DNA of 64,000 nucleotides from Paraburkholderia haematera (GCF_905220975.1 NZ_CAJNBK010000019.1:62001-126000); one strand, 5' to 3'; counted from the stretch's first letter, positions 1 to 9,377 are shown. Program-made: numbers and translations. The notes: a model not told the origin generated them from the sequence alone.

Positions 1-1
1 G

Positions 2-2911
2 CAGCCGAACGCGAACATCCAGACCGCGATCGCGCAAACCGTGGCCGTCGAGCAGGCACAGCTCAAGCAGATGCCGCCGGGCGCGACGCCGCCTCTCGTG
101 ATCAGCTATTCGGCCTCCAGCATTCCGGTGATCCAGCTCGGCCTGTCGAGCCCGAAGCTCTCCGAGCAGGCGCTCAACGATACCGCGCTGAACTTCCTGC
201 GCCCGCAACTGGTGACGATTCCGGGTGCGGCCGTGCCGTATCCGTACGGCGGCAAATCACGCCTGATCTCGGTCGACCTCGACACGCGCGCCTTGCTCGC
301 AAAAGGCCTGACACCTTCGGATGTGGTCAGCGCGTTCAACGCGCAAAACCTGATTCTGCCAACCGGCACGGCCAAGATCGGACCGAAGGAATACACGATC
401 AACATGAACGGCTCGCCGCCTACGGTGGAAGGGCTCAACGACATTCCGGTGCGCACGCTCAATGGCGCGACGACCTATCTGCGTGAAGTCGCACACGTGC
501 GCGACGGTTTCTCGCCGCAGACCAATATCGTGCGGCAGGACGGACACCGCGGCGTGCTGATGTCGGTGCTGAAGAGCGGCAGTGCGTCGACACTCTCGAT
601 CGTCAATACGCTGCAAGGCTTGCTGCCGAACGCACGCGCCGCGTTGCCGCCGGACCTGAAGATCACGGCCCTGTTCGATCAATCCGTGTTCGTGAAAGCG
701 GCGGTGCAGGGCGTGGTGCGTGAGGCGTTGGTGGCCGCCGCCTTGACCGCTGCGATGATTCTGCTGTTTCTCGGCAATTGGCGCAGCACCTGCATCATCG
801 CGATTTCGATTCCGCTGTCGATCCTGTCCTCGCTGATCGCCCTGCACGCGCTCGGGCAAACCATCAATATCATGACGCTGGGCGGCCTTGCACTGGCCGT
901 CGGGATTCTGGTCGACGATGCGACGGTGACGATCGAGAACATCGAACGGCACCTGCATATGGGCACGAATCTGCACGATGCGATTCTCGAGGGCGCCGGC
1001 GAAATCGCGATCCCGGCACTCGTCTCGACGCTCTGCATCTGTATCGTGTTTGTGCCGATGTTCTTCCTGACCGGCGTCGCGCGTTATCTGTTCGTGCCGC
1101 TTGCCGAAGCGGTGGTGTTCGCCATGCTCGCCTCGTACATTCTGTCGCGTACGCTGGTGCCGACTCTGGCGATGCTGTTGATGGGCCATGCGCACAAGCC
1201 CAAGGCCGATGCCGCGCCGAATGTGTTTCGGCGCCTCTATCTGCGTTTCGATCGCGGCTTCGAGCGCATGCGCTCCACCTACATCATGATTCTCAGCAGC
1301 GTGCTGGTGCGCCGCGGGACATTCGGCAGCCTGTTTCTGGGTTTCTGCGTGCTCTCGATGAGTCTTGTTTTCGTACTCGGCGAGGACTTCTTTCCGAGCG
1401 TCGATGCCGGCGACATCCGTCTCCACATGCGTGCGCCGACCGGCACGCGCATCGAGGAAACCGCGCGTCTTGCGGACCAGGTCGAGAAGGTGATCCGAGA
1501 GGTCGTGCCGCCCGCTGAACTCGGCACGATTCTCGATAACCTCGGCTTGCCGTATAGCGGTATCAATCTTTCGTACAGCAACGCGGGCACGATCGGCACG
1601 CTCGACGGCGAAATTCAGGTGGCCTTGACCGAGGGCCACAAGCCGACGCAAACCTACATGGACAAACTGCGCGCGATCCTGCCGCAGCGCTTTCCGGGCG
1701 TCGAGTTCTTCTTTCAACCGGCCGATATCGTCACGCAGATTCTCAACTTCGGCCTGCCCGCCGCCGTGGACGTGCAGATTGCCGGCCCGGATCAGCAGGG
1801 CAACTTCGACGTTGCGCGCAAGCTGATGAAACAGGTGCGGATGATTCCCGGCACCGTCGATACGCACATCCAGCAGAAGCTGGACGAACCGGCGATCAAT
1901 CTTCAGATGGATCGTACCCGGCTGCAGCAACTCAATCTGAGCGCGAGCAATGTGGCGCAAAATGTGCTCATTTCCTTGTCGGGCAGCTCGCAAACGTCGC
2001 CGGGTTTCTGGTTCAACAACAAGAACGGTGTCGAATACAACGTCGCGGTGCAAACCCCGCAGTATCAGATTTCGTCGATCGATGAATTGTTGCGCACGCC
2101 CGTCTCGGGCTCGGCCAACGGGCCGACGCAACTGCTAGGCAATCTTGTGCGGGTCTCGCCGCAAAATCAGTTCGCGGAAGTCACGCACTACAACATCCGA
2201 CCGGTGATCGACCTCTACGTGAGCGTCGAGAAGCGCGACCTGGGCAGCGTGGCCAGCCAGGTCGACAAACTGGTGAACGACGTGCGGGCCTCGCTGCCGC
2301 GCGGCAGCCAGATCACCTTGCGCGGGCAGGTGCAGACCATGCGCAGTTCGTTCTTCGGTCTCGGGCTCGGCGTAGCGATGGCCATCGTGCTCGTGTACCT
2401 GCTGATCGTGATGAATTTCCAGTCGTGGGTCGATCCGCTGATCATCATCAGCGCGTTGCCCGCGGCACTGGCGGGCATCGTATGGATGCTGTTCCTGACC
2501 GGGACGCATCTGAGCGTCCCGGCGTTGACGGGCGCGATCATGACGATGGGCGTGGCCACCGCCAACAGTATTCTGATGGTGTCGTTCGCGCGCCAGCGGC
2601 TCTCCGCCGGTGCGCCGCCGCTCACCGCCGCGCTCGAAGCCGGTGCAAGCCGGATCAGGCCGGTGCTGATGACCGCGTTCGCGATGATCATCGGCATGAT
2701 TCCGATGGCGCTAGGTCTCGGCGAGGGCGCTGAGCAGAACGCGCCGCTGGGCCGCGCGGTGATCGGCGGCTTGCTGTTCGCCACCGTGTCCACGCTGTTT
2801 TTCGTGCCACTGGTGTTCGCGGGCATTCATAGCCGCCTCGCGCGGCGCCACCGCGACGATGACGATACAGACACGACGGGCGGTCACGGCGGCGAAGGCA
2901 AACCCGCGTGA
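2..2911 (+). CDS. RND efflux permease (HAE/AcrB-like), 5'-truncated by window edge
   Basis: Inner-membrane proton-driven drug or solute exporter of a tripartite pump. The frame is open from base 2, so the true start lies outside the window. About 970 residues are visible against roughly 1030-1060 for the family, so some 60-90 N-terminal residues are missing. A TM4-type segment carries the paired acidic residues (GILVDDATVTIENIE), and two porter-domain halves and a C-terminal TM bundle follow. The RPVLMTA motif that supplies the conserved Arg and Thr of the proton relay is present. The TM10 lysine (AKNAILIV in AcrB) is replaced by Ala in VATANSILMV. The adaptor and outer-membrane genes follow 74 bp downstream. 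Permease-first order is less usual. The substrate cannot be inferred; the downstream heavy-metal-type two-component system does not prove metal export. Confidence 0.93.
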   Translation, partial: QPNANIQTAIAQTVAVEQAQLKQMPPGATPPLVISYSASSIPVIQLGLSSPKLSEQALNDTALNFLRPQLVTIPGAAVPYPYGGKSRLISVDLDTRALLAKGLTPSDVVSAFNAQNLILPTGTAKIGPKEYTINMNGSPPTVEGLNDIPVRTLNGATTYLREVAHVRDGFSPQTNIVRQDGHRGVLMSVLKSGSASTLSIVNTLQGLLPNARAALPPDLKITALFDQSVFVKAAVQGVVREALVAAALTAAMILLFLGNWRSTCIIAISIPLSILSSLIALHALGQTINIMTLGGLALAVGILVDDATVTIENIERHLHMGTNLHDAILEGAGEIAIPALVSTLCICIVFVPMFFLTGVARYLFVPLAEAVVFAMLASYILSRTLVPTLAMLLMGHAHKPKADAAPNVFRRLYLRFDRGFERMRSTYIMILSSVLVRRGTFGSLFLGFCVLSMSLVFVLGEDFFPSVDAGDIRLHMRAPTGTRIEETARLADQVEKVIREVVPPAELGTILDNLGLPYSGINLSYSNAGTIGTLDGEIQVALTEGHKPTQTYMDKLRAILPQRFPGVEFFFQPADIVTQILNFGLPAAVDVQIAGPDQQGNFDVARKLMKQVRMIPGTVDTHIQQKLDEPAINLQMDRTRLQQLNLSASNVAQNVLISLSGSSQTSPGFWFNNKNGVEYNVAVQTPQYQISSIDELLRTPVSGSANGPTQLLGNLVRVSPQNQFAEVTHYNIRPVIDLYVSVEKRDLGSVASQVDKLVNDVRASLPRGSQITLRGQVQTMRSSFFGLGLGVAMAIVLVYLLIVMNFQSWVDPLIIISALPAALAGIVWMLFLTGTHLSVPALTGAIMTMGVATANSILMVSFARQRLSAGAPPLTAALEAGASRIRPVLMTAFAMIIGMIPMALGLGEGAEQNAPLGRAVIGGLLFATVSTLFFVPLVFAGIHSRLARRHRDDDDTDTTGGHGGEGKPA

Positions 2912-2957
2912 CGCTTATTGACGGCAGAATTTGACGGCCGACTGAACTGGCTAACCA

Positions 2958-2983
2958 AGATGGCTGACTGAGATGGCTGACTG
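2958..2983 (+). repeat. 13-bp tandem duplication carrying two ATG minigenes before the adaptor start
   Basis: The unit AGATGGCTGACTG occurs twice back to back (2958-2970 and 2971-2983) and runs straight into the adaptor ATG at 2986. Each copy holds a three-codon ORF, ATG GCT GAC TGA, at 2960 and 2973. The second ends one base before the adaptor start. No strong Shine-Dalgarno sequence precedes the adaptor. The repeats are directly visible; any effect on translation is inference. Confidence 0.6.
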
Positions 2984-2985
2984 AG

Positions 2986-4209
2986 ATGACCGAAAAAACT
3001 CATGCATCGCTGGCGATTCCCGCGCGCGAGACCGAAGGCGGTCACGCCTTGCCGCCGCGCAGCCGCGAATGGAAGCGCGCCAAACTCGCCATCTGGATCG
3101 TTCTGGCGCTGCTTGCTCTGGGCGCATTGCGCACGGTGATCGCGAATGTTCTGCAAAACCGCTCGGTGGCTGAAACGACGAAGCAGAACGCCACGCAGTA
3201 CGTGAACGTGGTGAGTCCGGCGCAAACGGAAGGCGGCGGCAACACCTTGTTGCCGGGTACCTTGCGCGGCAGTGTCGAATCGCCGATTTACGCGCGCTCC
3301 ACGGGTTATCTGTTGCACTGGTATGTCGATATCGGCACGCGCGTGAAGCAGGGGCAATTGCTCGCCGATCTGGATACGCCGGAAATCGATCAGGAACTCG
3401 CGCAGGCATTGGCGCAGCGTCAGCAAACCAGCGCGAGTCTCGGCCTCGCCAAAAGCTCGCTGGAACGCTGGCAACAACTGCGTCAACGCGATGCGGTTTC
3501 GCAGCAGGAACTCGACGAACGTCAGAGCACGTACACGCAAGATATCGCCAACCTCGCCGCCGCCGATGCCAACGTGAAACGCCTGCAGCAACTCGAATCG
3601 TTCAAGCGGATCGTCGCGCCGTTTGCGGGTGTGATCACGCAGCGCAATGTCGACGTCGGCGACCTGATCGACGCGGGCAGCGGCACGAGCCGCGCGCTGT
3701 TCGCTCTGGCGCAGTCGGATCCGTTGCGGGTCTATGTGCAATTGCCGCAGGCGTACGCGCAAAACGTGTTGGTTGGACAGAAGGTCGTGGTCACCCAGGC
3801 CGAATTGCCGGGTCAGCAGTTTCACGGCACGATCACGCACATCTCCGGTGCGATCGACGTGCCGACCCGCTCGCTGCAAGTCGAAGTGACCTTGCCCAAT
3901 CCTGACGACACGCTGCGGCCCGGCGCGTATGTGCAGGTGGCCGTGCCGGCGGTTGCCCATGCGCAATTGACGGTGCCGGGCAATGTGTTGCTGTTTCGCG
4001 CCGAAGGTCCGCAGATCGCGGTGGTTGATGCGAAGGGTAACGTGGCGTTGCGCAAGATCGTGATCGCGCGGGACCTGGGGCAGTCGCTTGAAATCGAAAG
4101 CGGGATCGAGGCAAACGACAAGGTCATCATCAACCCGAGCGATTCGATCGCGGACGGCGATCACGTGCAGATCACGCAGCCGCAGCAAAACGGCAAGGGG
4201 GCGTCGTGA
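2986..4209 (+). CDS. RND efflux periplasmic adaptor (HlyD/MFP family)
   Basis: Membrane-fusion protein of 407 residues linking the upstream permease to the outer-membrane channel. The N-terminus has a basic cytoplasmic stretch and one TM anchor (about residues 35-55, AIWIVLALLALGAL) rather than a cleavable signal or lipobox. Next come the lipoyl-like half (GYLLHWYVDIGTRVKQGQ), a coiled-coil hairpin (about 125-200), the second lipoyl half (IVAPFAGVITQRNVDVGDLI) and the beta-barrel and membrane-proximal domains (RPGAYVQV). ATG 2986 is the first in-frame start and directly follows two 13-bp repeats. The stop overlaps the GTG of the next gene by 4 bases, so the two are translationally coupled. 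Confidence 0.93.
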   Translation: MTEKTHASLAIPARETEGGHALPPRSREWKRAKLAIWIVLALLALGALRTVIANVLQNRSVAETTKQNATQYVNVVSPAQTEGGGNTLLPGTLRGSVESPIYARSTGYLLHWYVDIGTRVKQGQLLADLDTPEIDQELAQALAQRQQTSASLGLAKSSLERWQQLRQRDAVSQQELDERQSTYTQDIANLAAADANVKRLQQLESFKRIVAPFAGVITQRNVDVGDLIDAGSGTSRALFALAQSDPLRVYVQLPQAYAQNVLVGQKVVVTQAELPGQQFHGTITHISGAIDVPTRSLQVEVTLPNPDDTLRPGAYVQVAVPAVAHAQLTVPGNVLLFRAEGPQIAVVDAKGNVALRKIVIARDLGQSLEIESGIEANDKVIINPSDSIADGDHVQITQPQQNGKGAS

Positions 4210-5798
4210 TCGCGAAGCAGGCGAGCGCTCGCCGGGCACTCACATCTCGAATGACGCGAACGAGGCGATCGGCCCGGACGACACTCACGGCGCTCGCGGC
4301 CACCGCGAGTGCGGCCTTGCTGGCCGCGTGCACAGTCGGCCCGGATTATCAGCGACCGCAGGCCGAGGTGCCGCCGTCGTGGCAAACCGATTCGTACTGG
4401 CGCGTCGCGGCGCCTTCGCACGCGCCGATTTCGCCCGACTGGTGGAGCGCCTTCGGCGATCCGACGCTCGCCACGCTGGAAACGCAGGCGCTCGCGCAGA
4501 ATCAGACACTGGTCGCGGCGAGTGCGCACTACGCGCAAGCCAAAGCGACGCTGGCGAACACCCGCGCGCAGCAGATTCCCGAGGTCGATCTGGGGGCGTC
4601 CGGGTCGCGCTTCAGGATTTCCCACGATCGCCCGCTGACCAATTACGGCACGCCGACCACGTCGACGGTGCAGAACAATCTGCAACTCGGCCCCACGATC
4701 AACTACGACACCGACCTATTCGGCCGGATACGACGCGAGGTGGAGGGCGCCACAGCCTCCGCGCAGCAATCGGCCGACGACCTCGCCAACGCACGGCTCG
4801 TGCTCACCACCGATCTCGCCACCGACTATTTCTCGCTGCGTGAACTCGACGCCGAGATCGACGTGCTGAATCAATCGGTGAAACTGCAGCAGAAGGCGCT
4901 CGATTACGTCACGACCGAGCACGATCTCGGTTCGGTGTCCGGGCTCGACGTGTTGCAGCAAAAATCGCTGCTCGATTCGACGCGTGTGCAGGCGCAACTC
5001 CTGCTGAATCAGCGCGCGCAGTTTGAACATGCGATTGCCGCGCTGGTGGGCGTGCCCGCGCCGCAGTTCGCCGTCGAACCCAACGTGCTCGACGCGCAGG
5101 TGCCGGTGATTCCGCTTGGGCTTCCGAGCGACGTGTTGCAACGCCGCCCGGATATCGCATCGGCAGAGCGTGCGATGGCCGCGGCGAACGCGCAGATCGG
5201 CGTCGCCAAAGCGGCATTCTTTCCGAGCCTGACGCTGACGCCGGGCATCGGCTGGGAAAGCACGCAATTCGCCAGTCTGCTGAGCGCGCCCACGCTGATG
5301 TGGACGCTTGGCGCGACGGTCGGCCAGGTGCTGTTCGACGGTGGCCGCCGCGCGGCGAACGTCCAGTTCGCGAGCGAAGGCTACAAGGCGACCGAGGCGA
5401 ACTACCGGCAAACCGTGCTCACCGCCTTCCAGCAGGTGCAGGACGGCATCACGGGCCTGTCGGTGCTGGACGGCGCGGCGAAGCAGTCGCACGAGGCGGT
5501 GACCGATGCGCAGCATCTGCTGGCGCTCGCCAACGACCGTTATTCGGGCGGTCTGGTCGCGTACCTCGACGTCATCACTGCGCAGCAGTCGTTGCTGACC
5601 AGCGAACGCCAGGACGTGCAGATTCACGGCCAGCAGATGACACTTTCGGTTTCACTGGTGAAGGCGCTCGGCGGCGGCTGGGATGCCGGCATGGCCGTAT
5701 CGGGCGCGCAGCCGCCCGGCAATACGCCGAAAGTAGCGACCGCAGTAAATACAGCCAGCGCAGCAAACACGAAGGAGGCGATGGCTCCCACGCAGTGA
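4206..5798 (+). CDS. RND efflux outer-membrane lipoprotein (NodT/OprM family)
   Basis: Outer-membrane channel of the first pump, 530 residues from GTG 4206. A start at ATG 4251 (residue 16) gives a cleaner lipoprotein signal, TLTALAATASAALLAAC, with lipobox LLAAC, so either start is possible. TVGPDYQRP follows the lipidated Cys, as is typical for NodT/OprM proteins. Two outer-membrane efflux repeats are evident: NYDTDLFGRIRREVEGA and long helices in the first half, and DVLQRRPDIASAERAMAAANAQIGVAKAAFFPSL in the second (quoted as short segments of one helix region). It closes the operon begun by the truncated permease. A polar tail rich in Ala and Thr ends the protein. Confidence 0.93.
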   Translation: MIAKQASARRALTSRMTRTRRSARTTLTALAATASAALLAACTVGPDYQRPQAEVPPSWQTDSYWRVAAPSHAPISPDWWSAFGDPTLATLETQALAQNQTLVAASAHYAQAKATLANTRAQQIPEVDLGASGSRFRISHDRPLTNYGTPTTSTVQNNLQLGPTINYDTDLFGRIRREVEGATASAQQSADDLANARLVLTTDLATDYFSLRELDAEIDVLNQSVKLQQKALDYVTTEHDLGSVSGLDVLQQKSLLDSTRVQAQLLLNQRAQFEHAIAALVGVPAPQFAVEPNVLDAQVPVIPLGLPSDVLQRRPDIASAERAMAAANAQIGVAKAAFFPSLTLTPGIGWESTQFASLLSAPTLMWTLGATVGQVLFDGGRRAANVQFASEGYKATEANYRQTVLTAFQQVQDGITGLSVLDGAAKQSHEAVTDAQHLLALANDRYSGGLVAYLDVITAQQSLLTSERQDVQIHGQQMTLSVSLVKALGGGWDAGMAVSGAQPPGNTPKVATAVNTASAANTKEAMAPTQ

Positions 5799-5851
5799 GC
5801 CACCCGACAAATGACACGGCCAGGCAGGAAAAAGGAAGGCGAGGCGTTTCG

Positions 5852-5857
5852 TATAAT
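5852..5857 (+). promoter_or_regulatory. Candidate -10 box TATAAT for the two-component genes
   Basis: A perfect TATAAT lies 20 bases before the regulator ATG at 5878, and a purine-rich AAGGGGA sits between. No TTGACA-like -35 is present at 16-18 bp upstream, where the sequence is A-rich. If used, the promoter would probably need an activator, possibly the regulator itself. Confidence 0.45.
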
Positions 5858-5877
5858 GCAGACTCAAGGGGACGCGC

Positions 5878-6564
5878 ATGAAATTGCTGATTGTTGAAGA
5901 CGAGCATAAGGTGGTGGATTACCTGCGCTCCGGTTTGACAGAGCAGGGCTGGGTCGTCGACGTCGCGCTCGACGGCGAGGAAGGCATGCATCTGGCTACC
6001 GAATTCGACTACGACGTGATCGTCCTCGACGTCATGTTGCCCAAACGCGACGGCTTCAGCGTGCTGAAGGCGCTGCGCATGCGCAAGTCGACACCGGTCA
6101 TCATGCTGACCGCGCGCGACCACGTGAACGACCGCGTGCGGGGCTTGCGCGAAGGCGCCGACGACTACCTCACCAAACCTTTCTCCTTCCTCGAACTGGT
6201 CGAGCGGCTGCACGCATTGGCGCGCCGCACGCGTTCGCAGGAATCGACGCTGATTTCCGTGGGCGATCTGTTCGTCGATCTGATCGGCCGGCGCGCCACC
6301 CGCGACGGCTTACGTCTCGATTTGACCGCCAAAGAGTTCCAGTTGCTCAGCGTGCTGGCGCGCCGCCAGGGCGACATTCTTTCGAAGACCGCCATTACCG
6401 AACTCGTGTGGGACGTCAACTTCGACAGCCATACGAACGTGGTCGAAACCGCGATCAAACGGCTGCGCGCCAAACTCGACGGCCCGTTTCCCTCGAAGCT
6501 GCTGCACACCGTGCGCGGCATGGGCTACGTGCTCGAAGTACGTGAAGAGGCAGAACCATCATGA
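5878..6564 (+). CDS. OmpR-family response regulator (heavy-metal/IrlR-CopR type)
   Basis: DNA-binding response regulator of 228 residues. The receiver domain (1-118) has the acidic pocket EDE at 7-9, phospho-acceptor Asp51 (VIVLD), the switch Thr in MLTAR and conserved Lys100 in YLTKPFSFLEL. A winged-helix output domain (about 130-222) shows DLTAKEFQLLSVLARRQG and NVVETAIKRLRAKLD, ending RGMGYVLE. It is spaced 79 bp from the RND outer-membrane gene and overlaps the kinase gene by 4 bases (ATGA). Its position suggests control of the first RND operon. The signal is unknown; metal sensing is only the usual family role. Confidence 0.93.
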   Translation: MKLLIVEDEHKVVDYLRSGLTEQGWVVDVALDGEEGMHLATEFDYDVIVLDVMLPKRDGFSVLKALRMRKSTPVIMLTARDHVNDRVRGLREGADDYLTKPFSFLELVERLHALARRTRSQESTLISVGDLFVDLIGRRATRDGLRLDLTAKEFQLLSVLARRQGDILSKTAITELVWDVNFDSHTNVVETAIKRLRAKLDGPFPSKLLHTVRGMGYVLEVREEAEPS

Positions 6565-7985
6565 ACCGTTCCATCGCGCGCCGCCTCGCGCTAATGTTCG
6601 CGTTTGTGGCGCTCCTGGTGTTCACGCTGGTCGGCACCGGGCTGTTTCTGATTTTGCGCACACAACTCGAACACCATCTGCGCGAATCGCTCGACGATCG
6701 CACCGAGATCGCGCGCATCATCGTCTATCACGCGGTGACGCCGGAGAAGTGGCGCATGGCCCGCGAAAAGCTCACCGACATGATGCCGCACGACGGCAGC
6801 ACCGTGTATTCGGTGTCGAGCACCGATCCGTATTTTCACTATGGCAAGCCCATCGAGGGGCCCGTGGTGTCGAGCTGGCAGGGTGGATACTCGAGGGTTT
6901 CGCCGGTCGGCGGCGGCGCGGACATGCTGACTATCGCGGTGACGATACCGGCTTACGGCGCACGCCCCCCCGTGCAATTGCAGGTTGCCGCCAGCTGTTC
7001 GCCGAACACCCGCACCATGCGCGTATTCGGCTCGGCGCTCGCCGCGCTGTCCGCGTTGGGCAGTCTCGCCGTGCTGCTGCTGAGTTATTCGGTCACGCGG
7101 CTGGGTCTTGCGCCGCTCACGCGCTTGACAAGAGATGCGTCCGCCGTGAGCCCGAACAACCGCTCACAGCGTCTGAATACGGCCTCGCTGCCGCCCGAGT
7201 TGAACGATCTGGCCAACTCCTTCAACGGCGCGCTCGAACGTCTGGACGGCGCATACGGCCGCCTCGAATCGTTTAACGCGGACGTGGCGCACGAACTGCG
7301 CACGCCGGTGACGATTCTGATCGGTCAGACCGAAGTGGCGTTGACACGCAACCGCTCGGTCGACGATTTGCGCCATACGCTGCAATCGAATCTCGAAGAG
7401 TTCGAGCGCATGCGCACGATCATCAACGACATGCTGTTCCTCGCCCGCGCCGACCAGGGCGAGCGCGCGACGGGTCTCGTCGAAGTGTCGCTGGCCGGGG
7501 AAGTCGCGCATACGCTGGAGTTTCTGGAGATTCCACTCGAAGAAGCGCGCGTGCATGCGCAGTTGCGCGGCGATGCGGTGACGCGGGTGAACCGCTCGCT
7601 GTTCGGCCGCGCCTGCACGAATCTGCTGATGAACGCAATTCAGCACTGCGCGCCGGGCGCGGCGATCACGGTGGCGATTTCGACTGCAGCGGACCAGGTG
7701 CGCGTAGCGGTGGCCAATCCGGGCGAGCCGATCGAGCCGGGCGTGCTCGAACACCTGTTCGACCGGTTCTATCGTGCGGAAGTGTCTCGCACCAATAGCC
7801 GCGAAAACCACGGACTGGGTCTCGCAATCGTGAAGGCGATTGCGGAAATGCATCGCGGCACGGTGTCGGCGGAAAGCGCGAACGGGATCAACACGTTTGC
7901 GTTTTCGATTGCGGCCTCGAGTGTGGATAGCGGCTTGCCGGCGGTGCGGGCGAATGCCGGTGTTCCCGCGGAAGCAGCGGGTTAA
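6561..7985 (+). CDS. Sensor histidine kinase partner of the IrlR/CopR-type regulator
   Basis: Inner-membrane histidine kinase of 474 residues. TM1 is about residues 9-33, a periplasmic sensor loop follows (34-153), TM2 is about 154-178, then HAMP and a dimerisation domain with phospho-acceptor His244 (DVAHELRTPVT). The catalytic domain shows an N box (NLLMNAIQHC), a weak G1 region, FDRFYRAE and HGLGLAIVKAIAEMH. The layout and length fit the heavy-metal sensor kinase group (CusS/IrlS). It is translationally coupled to the regulator gene. Its stop region overlaps the stop of the convergent dinB by 4 bases. Confidence 0.93.
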   Translation: MNRSIARRLALMFAFVALLVFTLVGTGLFLILRTQLEHHLRESLDDRTEIARIIVYHAVTPEKWRMAREKLTDMMPHDGSTVYSVSSTDPYFHYGKPIEGPVVSSWQGGYSRVSPVGGGADMLTIAVTIPAYGARPPVQLQVAASCSPNTRTMRVFGSALAALSALGSLAVLLLSYSVTRLGLAPLTRLTRDASAVSPNNRSQRLNTASLPPELNDLANSFNGALERLDGAYGRLESFNADVAHELRTPVTILIGQTEVALTRNRSVDDLRHTLQSNLEEFERMRTIINDMLFLARADQGERATGLVEVSLAGEVAHTLEFLEIPLEEARVHAQLRGDAVTRVNRSLFGRACTNLLMNAIQHCAPGAAITVAISTAADQVRVAVANPGEPIEPGVLEHLFDRFYRAEVSRTNSRENHGLGLAIVKAIAEMHRGTVSAESANGINTFAFSIAASSVDSGLPAVRANAGVPAEAAG

Positions 7986-9151
7986 ACGTCGTCGCCGGTA
8001 AAAGGCAAATCGGCTTGAACCGGTAGACGCTGCTTCGCCGGTTGCGCGTTGGCCGGCGTCAACGCGCTCACGCGCACGCCCAGCAACCGCAGCTTGCGAT
8101 TCAATTCCACCCGTCTCAGGCATTCGGTTGCCGCGCGCCGGATTTCGGTGGCGTCGGCAGTCGGTTCGTCGAGGGTCAGGTCGCGTGTCACCGTGCGGAA
8201 ATCGTCATAGCGCAGCTTGATCCCCACAGTGCGGCCCACATAGCCTTTGCGCACCAGGTCTTCCGCCACCCGCACGCACAAGCCGGTAAACGAACTGGAC
8301 AGCGCAGGGCGATCATGACGCGGATGCAGATCGCGCTCGAAGGTCGTCTCTCGGCTCATCGACTTGGGCTCCGATTCGACCACCACCGGCCGCTCGTCAT
8401 AACCTTGCGCGACCTGCATGAGCCATGCCGAGTAGCTGCGCCCGAAGTGGTCCTGCAACAGGCCCGCGTCCGCCGCCGCCAGATCGCCGACCGTGACGAG
8501 ACCGAGCGCGGTGAGCTTTTCCGCGGCCTTCGGCCCGATTCCGTTGACCTTGCGCACCGGCAACGGCCATACACGCAACGGCACGTCTGCTGGCGTCAGA
8601 ATCGTGAGGCCGTCGGGTTTGTCGAGTTCGGAACCGATTTTCGCCAGCAGCTTGTTCGGCGCCACGCAAATGGAGCAGGTGAGACCGGTTGCCTGATTGA
8701 CGGCCTGCTTGATGCGCGCGGCGATCTCGCGCGGCTCGCCCGGCATGTCGGTGAGGTCGATATAAATTTCGTCGATGCCGCGGTCTTCGATCCGGTCCGT
8801 GAAGGTGGCGACGGCCGCTTTGAACAGGCGCGAGTAGTGACGATACGATTCGAAATCCGTGGGCAGCAAGATTGCCTCCGGCGCGAGCACGGCGGCTTTC
8901 ATCATGCCCATTGCGGAGAACACGCCGAGCGCGCGGGCTTCGTAGGTGGAGGTGGTCACGACGCCGCGGCCCGCATAATCGCGCAGCTTCGCAAAGCGAA
9001 GGCTGCCGTCTTCTAGCGTTTGCGGCACGGCATTGCGGCCACCACCGATCACCACCGCGCGGCCGCGCAGTTGCGGATAGCGCAAGAGTTCCACGGACGC
9101 GTAGAACGCGTCCATGTCCAGATGCGCGATACGGCGGCTTGCAGAACTCAT
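7982..9151 (-). CDS. dinB: DNA polymerase IV, Y family
   Basis: Error-prone translesion polymerase of 389 residues. The start is set at the ATG at 9151 because the conserved N-terminus RIAHLDMDAFYASVE begins there; an upstream in-frame start would add 35 unlike residues. The palm has the metal-binding Asp of HLDMD and the second acidic pair in GIDEIYIDLTD, where the family commonly has SIDEAYLD. The helix-hairpin-helix segment KVNGIGPKAAEKL follows, then the little-finger domain. The C-terminus (VQADLPFTGDDV) ends in a short hydrophobic patch that could be a beta-clamp contact. It is monocistronic and convergent with the kinase gene. Confidence 0.95.
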   Translation of the reverse strand: MSSASRRIAHLDMDAFYASVELLRYPQLRGRAVVIGGGRNAVPQTLEDGSLRFAKLRDYAGRGVVTTSTYEARALGVFSAMGMMKAAVLAPEAILLPTDFESYRHYSRLFKAAVATFTDRIEDRGIDEIYIDLTDMPGEPREIAARIKQAVNQATGLTCSICVAPNKLLAKIGSELDKPDGLTILTPADVPLRVWPLPVRKVNGIGPKAAEKLTALGLVTVGDLAAADAGLLQDHFGRSYSAWLMQVAQGYDERPVVVESEPKSMSRETTFERDLHPRHDRPALSSSFTGLCVRVAEDLVRKGYVGRTVGIKLRYDDFRTVTRDLTLDEPTADATEIRRAATECLRRVELNRKLRLLGVRVSALTPANAQPAKQRLPVQADLPFTGDDV

Positions 9152-9347
9152 GGATGGCGGATGGAGTGACGGCGCGGGCAGCATGCATAAAAGTCGATGC
9201 GCGCGGCCGTTGCCCGATCTTGTGGCTTGCTGTGCCGGGCGCCCGTTGGCACGCAACGGGTGTGCGGCACGCCGGACGTCAAACCGTAATTTTACCTTGC
9301 TCCGCCGGGCAAGGTGTCGCGGCTGGGGGTGTCATAAACGGCCAGGC

Positions 9348-9377
9348 TCATCCGGGCGCCGGATGGCGTCCGGATGA
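9348..9377 (-). terminator. Stem-loop downstream of the leftward ABC operon
   Basis: The arms TCATCCGG (9348-9355) and CCGGATGA (9370-9377) pair perfectly, and an inner copy CATCCGG-GCG-CCGGATG (9349-9365) offers a tighter competing hairpin. It lies about 70 bp after the binding-protein stop on the minus strand. No T-run follows, so this is a weak terminator or an mRNA-end stabiliser. Confidence 0.35.

Noticed and set aside
257..2131. Long minus-strand open frame (624 codons) opposite the first RND permease
   Set aside because: Arg/His/Gln-rich product with no motif, mirror of the plus-strand codon bias. The plus-strand frame is a clear RND permease.
2884..4239. 451-codon minus-strand frame opposite the adaptor
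   Set aside because: Same high-GC shadow pattern; no ribosome site, no domain, while the opposite strand encodes a recognisable HlyD protein.
5878..7985. Assigning pump 1 to heavy-metal efflux because of the IrlR/CusS-like pair
   Set aside because: The permease has the Asp-Asp TM4 motif of the drug (HAE) branch, not the metal (HME) pattern, and kinase similarity alone does not define the signal.
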